This document shows, one piece after another, positions 55,001 to 64,000 of a stretch of 64,000 nt of DNA. Source of the DNA: Pyrus communis (Eukaryota > Streptophyta > Magnoliopsida > Rosales > Rosaceae). Numbering within the stretch: the first letter of the stretch is position 1; each line of letters starts with the position of its first letter. Made by a program: the position numbers and the translations under genes. The stretch is from positions 12,096,121 through 12,160,120 of the forward strand of contig NC_084817.1 of the NCBI RefSeq assembly GCF_963583255.1, given 5' to 3'. The notes beneath the pieces were generated by a model. It was not told where the DNA came from. It worked only from the letters and a program-made list of their open reading frames with translations, and did no database searches.

Positions 55001-56215
55001 CAATCTTCGATAGGCTAAACTGTTTAATACCTAGAATTTTGGCACTTGATCACATTGGTGGTCAAGACTAAACCTCTGTTTTCAAAAGACTTAACATGCC
55101 AACACCTTAAAGCTCTGTTTTCGAAAGGTTGTCAAAACCTAAGAAACAAAGCAACTCGTCTAGCTCTTCTCCGTGATGGTCGACCTTCGAAAAACTTGAA
55201 AAAACCAAGAAGTCTTCTAGATAGAGGAAGACAATGCCCAAGGAAGAAAAGCTCGACGATCTAGCAGAAAAAGACGACATTCAAAGCTTGATTCCTTTAA
55301 GGATGAAATGCCAAGCAACCTTGAAAGTTGATACAAAAGGACAACTAAAGGTAAAGAGGCGCACCATCATCCACACTGGCCAATCTTCACGCAAACAAGC
55401 CCAAGGGGACGGCACTGGAGAGAAAGTCCAAGACATCTTCCACATCATAATCTAAGACGACGAAGAAGATGAAATCCCCAAGGAAGACATTGATGCTGTG
55501 TCACCACAGCTTAAGGATGGGGGGGCAAGCCGCGGTTGATGATCTCAAGGGGCTCAACTTAGGCATAAGCGAGGAACCGAAGCCTATCTTTGTAAGTACA
55601 TGACTAAGTACGAACGAGATCGAAGAATACTACCAATTGCTCTTGGAGTACAAAGACGTCTTTGCTTGAACCTACAAAGGAATGCCCAGCCTTGACCCTA
55701 CCATCGCCGTGCATCGTCTTGCAGTTAAGCCTGGAATGCGACCGATAAAGGAAACTCAAAGACGCTATCGATCTGAGCTCATCCCACAAATTGAGGTCGA
55801 GATTGACAAGCTAATCAAAGTAGACTTCATTTGAAAGGTGCAATACCCTAAATGGATCTTCAACATCATCATTGTCCTTAAGAAATCTAGACAAATACAT
55901 GTTTGCATAGATTTCCGCGACCTCAATGATGTTTGCTTGAAGAATGACTTTCCCTTACCAATCATCAAAATCATGGTAGACGTCACCACTGGCCACGAGA
56001 CATTATCATTCATGGATGGCTTATCTAGATACAATCAAATATACATGGCTCTCAAAGACGAGGAACTAATAGCCTTCCGCACTCAAAAAAGTATCCACTG
56101 CTACAAGGTAATGCCCTTTGGCTTGAAGAACGCTGGGGCTACATATCAACGGGTAATGCAGAAGATCTTCAACGACATGTTACACAAAAAATATAGAATC
56201 TTACGTAGACGATGT
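55001..56215 (+). pseudogene. Reverse transcriptase of the second Tat/Ogre element, truncated at YVDD
   Basis: Translated with frame changes: EYYQLLLEYKDVFA; MPSLDPTIAVHRLAVKPGMR; RYRSELIPQIEVEIDKLIKV; HVCIDFRDLNDVCLKNDFPL; TGHETLSFMDGLSRYNQIYM; CYKVMPFGLKNAGATYQRVM; QKIFNDMLHKK; then (frameshift) SYVDDVG. These are RT motifs in order, up to the catalytic YVDD at about 56200-56212. The match stops abruptly there, where copia copy B begins, so the insertion of copy B cut the gene at its active site. The downstream half was not found in the window. Confidence 0.85.
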
Positions 56216-59200
56216 AGGTCTCACACCTCGGCCCATCTCCAGTAGCCTTGCACTGTTGGGCCTCACTCAAGCCTGGCCTGCTTTTAGCTCCCTCCAGCTC
56301 AGCCCGTTTTTTCCAAGCCCACTAGTAACCATTACTTGCTGGGCCTTGCTCTCTCTCGGCTTGTTGCCACATGCAGCCATGACCCGAGCCCAAAAGCTTG
56401 CAATTTTTGCTGAAAGGCCGTGACCCATTATAGTCAGCAATTACATACGAGATGCGTACCTTTTTCGACCCAATGCCACATTTTGGCATCCCCAATTCAT
56501 AACCATGCTCCTATAATTTTTGGGACATTATTGGTTAATGCTAATTAAGCTATAATTCACTTGTCACTTGGCCCATTGCCAATTAAAGCTAATATGACCC
56601 GCATGTCATTATTTTGCTTCCAAGATTGACCCCGTATGGTCCCGATCTATTGAATTAATTAAAAGTGACCACCATTCCATTAATCTGACAAGAAATCCAA
56701 AATTATTAACTTGAAGATCACTTTTAGACATTAATGATTCAATAATTTATTTCTCTTCTTTGAACCGTTGACATCCTTTCGTAGTCCCAAAGCGCTCACA
56801 CTTGAGTTCCTGAAGCAACTCAAATGCACTTCATTAAAATCAGCATATTGCATTTTGTGTTCTTGCAGGAACCTCTCTTTTATGAACTAAATGTTCATAA
56901 ACTAAATTGAACCTGTAATTCCAAATTTAGTGCCTTTGAAACCTGAAGATTTCATAAAACAAATACACCCATGAAAACCCGATGTTTTTCATGAAAACCA
57001 TGTCTTAGAACTCAAATGTTCTAACTTTCATGCACACCATGATTACAAGTCAATTTTCCTCTAATTCTATGGATTGTCGAGTCGTCGCAAGGTCAATTTT
57101 CCTGATTTGGATGTTTCTAATAGAAACCACTTTATGTGGGGTACAAGACGTGAATCTCTACTCGACTATCAAGTAGCTGAGAAACCATTGTAGCCAACAA
57201 TGGCATGGAAAAGCTGAATAAGCCTCTGCCATGATCTTCATCTGAAGACTTATGCCCGAAGCATTACAAACAAAAGTATCTCCCGAACGAGGATTTCATG
57301 GCTCTTTGGCTCGCTTTTATGGACCGTCTAATCATGAAAGACATTGCCTGAAGCACACCATGATTACGTCCATGAATGAGTACAATTCTGATGTTTATAA
57401 TTCTGATTAAATTTCGAATGAAGAATACTTTTTCTCATCCTTCCTTGTTTCTAACTCACTCTTAAAGCAACAAGTGTAGAAAGTGGAAGTTTGCCAAATT
57501 GTCAGATCTGATTACTACCATAAATGTGAGAGAAGGGTATAAACCTAGCTTCTACTGGAGTTTACCAAACGGTATAGGCCCAGTTCGGCTGGAGTCTACC
57601 AAATGGCTTAACCCAGTTCAGTCAAAGCCCAACAAATGGTGGTACCCTGTTTCTCCAGGAATGCACCGAATGGTATTGCTCTGCTTCGGCAGAGGCCTAC
57701 CGAACAGACGCTTCTAGCTTCGACTGGAGCTTACCGAACCCAAGTTTAGGTATGTTTCTGTCGCAATCAAATTTTGAGTTTGTTTTTACAGCCTATGTTA
57801 GAATCAGGGCATGCCAAGGTGTGGCATTACGCCCAAAGTGTGATCCTTGGCACCTAAGACCTAAAACTTCAAGAATAAAGGATAATATTTCCAAATCTTA
57901 ACCCTGCAAAATCTACTTCCGTTCGATGGAATAGATCATTGGTTATGCACCTGTTTGTGCCCCCTACCAATATCATTGAGGAGTACCATTCTCGTAGTCA
58001 ATATGTGAGACTAATTTTGCTCCACTAAACATCGTTGGAAAAGCAGAACTTTGACATGGATGACCTTGTTGGCCGAATCCCCTTAGTAAACCATTTACTT
58101 TGTGAACATTTTCCTATGTTCTTGGATTCAAGTTTGGTGTATGTTTTAGTTATGGATAATCTTAATGATATTGCCCTCGAATATGAGTTAATTGAATCAT
58201 GTTTCTTGTATACATGTCATCGAATTCAATTAAACACATGATTAGGTACGAATGTGGGAAGGTTAGTTGTCTGGATGAATGCAATACTATGCACACTGAC
58301 TTTATACCTAAATCACATCTCTAACAACGACTTCAGATCTAACCAACTTGATTAAGAGCATTGGCACGCTCCTCGTTGTATGAATGGTACAGAATTACCA
58401 TGTCAGAGACGGCGATGATCATGAATGAAACCACTGAAGAAAATAGAGTGAAATACCTTTGCACCACCTCCAAAAATGAGGTTGAATCTTTAATTTGGGG
58501 CCAATAAGTTGTTTCCTAATTGGGAACAAACCATATGTGGCCGAGCTGGAACTTGGTGATTGAGCAATTTATTTGCTTTCGCACGACTATTTGGGACACT
58601 TAGGTTGAACAATGATGCTACAACGCATCTCCTTACCCAAAGTAAGGATCTTGTGCCTACAAGCACACTTTGTTAAGCCTGCTCATTAGGGAAATTAATT
58701 TTCTATATCATTCCTCGCAAAGATACGAAATCTCCTTTTTTCACAGTAGATTGAAGGGAATATACGTGGGCTAATCCAACCAAAATGCGGACCATATAAA
58801 TACTTATGGTTTTGGTTGATGAATCAACAAGTTGGCCACATGTTTGTCCACACATATTGCTGCTAAACCCTTTGGCCAATTAAAGGTTCACCACTCTACT
58901 TATCCCTTAAAGTCCGGGAGACTGAATAATGCCAGAGAGTTTATATTGACAGTTTTTTTATAAAGTATTGCATGTATTTTGGGTTTATAATTGAACATCC
59001 AATTCCCATGTTCACCCCAAATAGCCTCGCCTAAGGATCATAAAGCGTGATTTCAATGATCGCCCGGACCTTGCTAAACATACCAAGTTTTTCAGTTTCT
59101 GCCTAGGGCTAGGCAATCTTGTACGTAGTTTTGTTGGCCTGCCTTGAGGCCCATTGCCACTCAACCTATTTAACGTTATAGCTAGTTACTGGGTACAAAC

Positions 59201-60900
59201 CTGACGTTTCGTATTTACGCATTTGGGTTTGCATTCCATGTGCCAAGTTGCACCACCACAATGTACGAATATGGGTCCTAAAAGAAGGATGTGAATCTTT
59301 GTCGATTATGATTCTCCTTCACACTAGCTCTCTTAAAGCCATTGTATGTGATCTCTTTACCGCTCATTTGCGGGTTGTCACTTTAATGAGATAGTCTTCT
59401 CGCAGTTAGGAGGATGTAAGAACGGTGTGAATTTGTATGGACGTTGCCCATTATGTCTCATCTTGATTCCCATACCACACAAGTGTGACAAGAAAGTGTA
59501 ATGTGTTATATCTTTTAAAATGTTGTTCCAGACACATTCCTCTGATCTAGCTAAAGTGGCGAGATCATATACCAGATGCAAACATACCTGCAAAGATAGA
59601 CATACTCAACGGACGAGTCAACATCCCCGAAGGGTGTGCTGCCCCTCTTGGACGATTTGGAAGCCCCTGTTGGACGGTCTGGTACATCGCCGAATAGCCA
59701 ATCAATTTGTCTTGGCTTGGAGCACGACAAATCACTTGGTTCATAGGATTCACTTCCCTAGAAGAGGAAGACACGACACAAAATGAATCTATACTTGATC
59801 TATGTCTCAAATCATTTCCATCTCATGAGATTAATTCGGATTACTATCGAGACTTGAAGTTCTTGGTCTAGTATACTAGTTTGGATGAGTTAATGGAATT
59901 GAAATGAGATTACCATCGATGATGTTTTCACTTATATGGTAGCTACCGACATAAATGAAAAGTAACGATATCAAACAGTGTTATGTTGATTAAGTGACAA
60001 TGTAGAACTAACTAGACAATCAAAATTAGAATCCAGGTTAAAATTCCTTACCAAAGTGTATTTTGGACCTATTGTTCATACACTGCCCAAGATAACATTA
60101 TTGTGTTACAAATGGGAAAGGAAATGTTATGAGATGAATAAGATAGTACGATATGACACACGCCTTACGGTGCAAGGTTTCTCTAAAATGTCTTATGATT
60201 GATAACAACATTATGAAATGTGGTTAGTGTTTTCTCCATGGGGATATAGATACGAAGATTTACATGTAAGTTCCTGTAGAATTACATGGACTGGTTCAAA
60301 TAGTTCCAAACCACAGAACACCCTCTTCACTTGTTTAAGGTTTTCATTTATGGATTGAAACAATCTAGCGGATGTGGTATACCCATCTAAATGCTTATTT
60401 GATCAGTCAGGGATTGAATGAATGCCCTTGTGTGTTAAACTATGAAGTCTTATTCCAAATTGCTAGAGTTACAGTTTATGTCGTTAAAACGAATCTCACT
60501 AAGACTCTAGAAGAGCTTGAGAAAACTACCTCACACCTAAAGATGGAATTTGAGAGGAATGATCTTAGAAAATCTCGTTTATGCCTTGACCTGAAGTTCA
60601 AGCATTGTTCTAACAGTACCGTGGTCTACTAGTCGAACTACACCCCGAATGTGTTACCTTGGAGTATACCGATGATCATCCATAAGTTATATGCAAATGA
60701 GACCCTTGAAAAGGTTATGGAATCCGAAATTCCATAACTAAGTTCAACTTTGCACTTCGTTGTACTTAGTTCATTGTATTAGACAGGACATCTCCTTCGA
60801 TGTTGATCTATTCGTAAAGATGTAGCACAACGCCTACACGCAACCACTAAATTGGTATTAAAGACATCCCCTGAAGGTACTACAAATTTGGGCAAATCCC
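56216..60900 (+). mobile_element. Decayed Ty1/copia element, copy B (longer)
   Basis: Aligns with copy A (36758-39837) and continues about 1.6 kb further. Landmarks are gag-like sequence near 57250-57360; a pre-integrase WDHLGHLG-like block near 58580 with C..C; and an integrase remnant near 58780-59000. Also present are a segment like GPLRPIATQP...LVTGY near 59140-59230 and YVDYDSPS-like sequence at 59300. RT remnants follow: VQGFSKMSYD near 60180, GLKQSSG at 60355, and KTLEELEKTTSHLKMEFERN, then DL..R.CL.LKF at 60490-60610. Stops are very frequent. It is inserted at the YVDD of the second Tat/Ogre RT. Confidence 0.7.
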
Positions 60901-61026
60901 AACGCATCTCGAGCGGATCCAACCCCCTGATCCTCGGAATGATGCTTGCCTTGTTTGTTCTCTCTCTATGCCGCACCCTCTCTCTCTTTTTAGCTTGCAT
61001 AATTGTTCAAGTAAATTATGCCTACA

Positions 61027-61063
<37 letters not shown>

Positions 61064-61734
61064 TATATATATATAGCGATGTCTAAGGCGCGGACAACAC
61101 TTTGCAGACCGCGCGTGTTGACGGAATGTGGTCCGTTCAATGAAAATTGAATGGCTGAAAACGATTTCCATGGGAATGAGCGTAGGATGAAACTGAGTCA
61201 TAAATGATCCATTAGTTAATTAAAATGGTATCCGAGATGAATTCAAAATTTCTTGGGATTTAAAATGTACCCTAACATCAACACTTTCTGTCTTAAGTCT
61301 TGTCCTCTTACAGAAACACTCCCTCTCCCGCTTTTTCTCAAATATCATTGCCATCGAAAACATCATCCCTGTTCAAAAACTTGCTTTCTATTCCAAACCC
61401 AGTTATAGTTGGTATGTGGTTATGTTGTCCGGCATCACATAATTTCCAAACAGCAGTAAAGAAAATCAAGGGACTTTGGTTAGAGGCTATGCAGTGGGTT
61501 CCAAAGAAAAGATGTGTTTTTCACTTCATTTGAGTTGGGTTCAGACTGCTTCTACGATAAGAATTTTCTTATTTTATTGCCCCAGTGAATTTCAAATTTG
61601 GTGGGTTTTGAAAATGGAACCCTAGAATTTCATGTAGTTATTTATGTTAAGCATTATAAATTAAGTTTGGTGTGAGGTTAATTATGCATGTTCATGGATA
61701 TAATTAGATTTGTCGATATGTGTCACTTTTTTTC

Positions 61735-61765
<31 letters not shown>

Positions 61766-62150
61766 TAAGGCAAGTTGTGAACTTATGAAGCTATGTTGAC
61801 GGGTTGTGTAGATGCAAAGGTGTTATCTGTTGTTTTGGTAAAGTTGTAGTTTTGAGTAGGGATTGAATTTTGTATCTGAATTATATTAATTTTATGGTGG
61901 TAGGGATTGATTTTTGTATCTAAATTATTGTTAATTGTATGGTGGAATTGAAATTGCTTAAGTAATGATGCTCTGTTAATAGCAGAAGTAAAAGCTATGA
62001 AGCTTTGGTGGCAGGTTGTTATTAGGTTATGTACCATTCATTGTTGATGTGTGTGTATTGTTATGTGCACATGATATGGTAGTCTAGGGTATTTAGCTAG
62101 CAATGAGAGAAGAAGAAGCATATAGGGGAAGGGTTAACAACCTATCCCAA
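60901..62150. other. Anonymous DNA with CA/TA microsatellite and poly-T
   Basis: A (CA)n run at about 61030-61058 is followed by (TA)n to 61074. A poly-T tract lies at 61735-61760. No gene domain is recognised; the 77-codon frame at 61300 is unassigned. Confidence 0.4.
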
Positions 62151-62159
62151 GCTCCCCCA

Positions 62160-63275
62160 TGTGTTATGATTGATTAGGGAGAAGTTTAATGAGGCAGAGC
62201 TTGGTGCCTTTGGGGCAACATGCTTTGGCCACCATTAGAATATGGATGAATTGACCTTCAGTGGGCAATTGGTCCACAAATTGTCTCTCTATAGAGTGGG
62301 AAATCAAAGAGTGACCTAGAGGGGTTGCCCTATTTAATAGGTTGTGAATTGACCCAGTTCACAAAGCAGGACTTATGCCTCATTATCGGGCTACGATGTG
62401 ACGAACCCCATGACATAAAGGTAGAGCCACAAAGGATTAGGTTGCTGAAGGAGTATTTTCCCGGGAAATTAGGGTTGGTAGGTTAAAGTAGCAAGGGGAG
62501 GAATGAAAAGGGGAAAGGTAAAGCGAAGACCGTCCCCAAGAAAGTTAGCAAAAAAAAAAAAATACCTAACTTGCGGCTAGCCTGAAAGGGTGTTTAAGGA
62601 GTGGAAGAACCAGGACGATGCCTTCAAGCTAAGGTTGGTATACTTTGTCGATGTTGTATTGATAGGGGCAAAGAACAATGTTGCTGTGAATCTAGACTAT
62701 TTCTACTTCATGGAGGATATGGATAGGTTCAACAGCTTTGCATGGAGTTCCATCTCCGCTGAACAACTCTATGACAACTTCTTATTTGCTACTTCAAGGA
62801 GAGGTATAGGTGGAGTTGAGGAGGATGGCAAGGGTGATGAGGAGGAAGAAAAAGAAGTTAGGGGAACAAAGAGGGAGCAGCAATCCAGATGGGGATACAA
62901 AGGATTTTCGTATGCTTTTCAGGTAATATATGTTGCTTTCATTGGAAATATTAGTTTTATTAATGTAAGTAAGTATAATTTATTGACGAATACGTGCAGG
63001 TGTGGGCATACGAAAAAATTCCCCAACTTGAGAAGCCCTTACGTTACTGCAAGATGGCAGATCTTGTAGCTACATCGAGAATTTTGCGATGGAAGATAAG
63101 GAAGAAGCAGCCGATCCACGAGCAACTGCACTTATATATATTGAAACAATGTTTCAGACAATATTTGAAATTGTCCCTTATGTTTTGTTGTGGTGTCATA
63201 ATTGCTCAATCGAACCTTATAGGTAATGAAGGCTTGTCACAATATATGAAACCATCATCGGACAGATGTTCATGA
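62160..63275 (+). pseudogene. DUF1985-domain gene remnant (Mutator-like/Ulp1-associated), intron kept
   Basis: DUF1985 proteins are plant proteins often carried by Mutator-like elements with Ulp1-type SUMO proteases. 62190-62480 reads REKFNEAELGAFGATCFGHH, then MDELTFSGQLVHKLSLYRVG, with stops. From 62590 the frame is open: VFKEWKNQDDAFKLRLVYFV, then DVVLIGAKNNVAVNLDYFYF and MEDMDRFNSFAWSS, the core of the domain. An intron with GT/AG ends spans 62923-62999; splicing joins YAFQ to VWAYEKIPQLEKPLRYCKMA in frame, and the frame stays open to 63275 (SRILRWKIRKKQPIHEQLHL). The Ulp1 protease part is absent. The 5' half is broken; the 3' half is surprisingly intact. Confidence 0.82.
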
Positions 63276-63881
63276 AAAAACACACCAAGCGGAGAAAACC
63301 TTAATCTACCCCTCACTCGTTGTAAAAAACTGAACAAAAACAAAATTAAAGTTATTGGACTACCGGGACGCAGCTGCAACCTAGCTTTAATCCACCTCAA
63401 ATCCGTTCCAAACTCCAATTCCCTCTCTTTGCCTCTCTTCCCCACTATTTCCCTTTTCAACACACACAACACCCAGCCCCTTTTTCCCACTTGCTCCTGT
63501 TTTTATCCATTAAACAGAAGAAAAGATACCAACTGAAAGAAAATTTTGAAAATTTTCTAAATCCACCAGGTCACAACAACCCGGTTCTACGCGTGAGCTT
63601 GTCCATTCTTAGCCGTTAAATCCTTGTCCGCATGGATGGTCTGCCCCTTAGAAACGCCACACACACACACACATATCTACTACTAAAAAAAATTGGTGCC
63701 CGATCAGATTTGGGCCTTGGACAGGCACACTATTGGCACTAGGCCAAGGTCGGGCCTAATGAAAACTCTAGTCAATAGGACAATTAATCAGTTGCACAAC
63801 TCAAATTATTTGGTCATAATGCATATACAGGTCAAAATTTTAAATACTCGAATAAAGCTATACTTTCACCGAGGTGGGTAA
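63276..63881. other. Anonymous DNA with short CA repeat
   Basis: An (AC)n run lies at about 63659-63673. No recognised gene; the minus-strand frame at 63206-63490 has no homology I know. Confidence 0.35.
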
Positions 63882-64000
63882 TGTCACATCCTGGCCTGGG
63901 GGGATCACTTCCCGGGCCCGCTTCACCACCGTAGCACGATATTGTCTGCTTTGGGCCCCGACTACGCCCTCACGGTTTTGTTTCTGGGAACTCACACGAG
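63882..64000 (-). mobile_element. Cassandra LTR, truncated by the window edge
   Basis: The plus strand starts TGTCACATCCTGGCC and matches 20538-20655 closely (CGTAGCACGATATTGTC, CTCACGGTTTTGTTT). On the minus strand this is the 3' end of a Cassandra LTR. The 5S-derived part would lie beyond the window. Confidence 0.85.

Overview
This window is plant nuclear DNA made almost entirely of transposable elements nested inside one another. I see no intact host gene, no tRNA or rRNA gene, no CRISPR array and no bacterial-style operon. The families present are Ty3/gypsy (chromovirus-, Tat/Ogre- and Athila-like), Ty1/copia, hAT, PIF/Harbinger and CACTA elements, a Cassandra TRIM carrying 5S rRNA sequence, and a DUF1985 gene remnant of the type carried by Mutator-like elements. 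Together they indicate a seed plant. Several repeats look to me like those of apple and pear (Rosaceae, Malus/Pyrus), but that is an impression and not a computed result.

Layout. 1-1640: anonymous, with one poly-A-tailed segment. 1670-3827: dead chromovirus gag and protease, with a hAT MITE in the gag. 3828-10566: dead Tat/Ogre-type gypsy element (LTR, protease, RT, RNase H), interrupted by two solo LTRs, each with a perfect 5-bp target duplication. 10567-12638: copia remnant. 12639-13200: two head-to-head copies of the Tat LTR forming a large palindrome. 14110-14860: second copia LTR. 15186-15470: minisatellite. 16585-19453: small DNA transposons. 19665-19934: short copia-type LTR. 20184-20821: complete Cassandra element.

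21460-36752 is the most interesting part. A non-autonomous LTR element has its two ~295-bp LTRs far apart because younger elements landed inside it. Between its LTRs lie same-strand fragments of at least five unrelated host genes: an IST1-like ESCRT regulator, an ACA-type Ca2+-ATPase (joined in frame to what may be an ABCF ATPase Walker A), a kinesin-14 motor, the DUF89 domain of pantothenate kinase 2, and a TRM4/NSUN2 RNA methyltransferase. Several are fused in open frames. The younger insertions are a 9-kb gag-protease-only gypsy element (23084-32047), a hAT MITE (32196-33024) and a solo LTR (34874-36730).

36758-39837 and 56216-60900 are two decayed copies of one copia element. 39838-42485 is a copia LTR split by a solo LTR and followed by an intron-containing PP2C pseudogene. 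43929-45866 is another solo LTR. 46857-47900 is a CACTA end with part of a TNP2 transposase. 49880-56215 is a second Tat/Ogre element split by a solo LTR. 62160-63275 is the DUF1985 gene remnant. A further Cassandra LTR runs off the right edge.

One gypsy LTR family, with ~1.8-2.2 kb LTRs starting TGATAGGAGCATATTT, accounts for one two-LTR element and five solo LTRs here. It looks like the most recently active family, followed by frequent LTR-LTR recombination.
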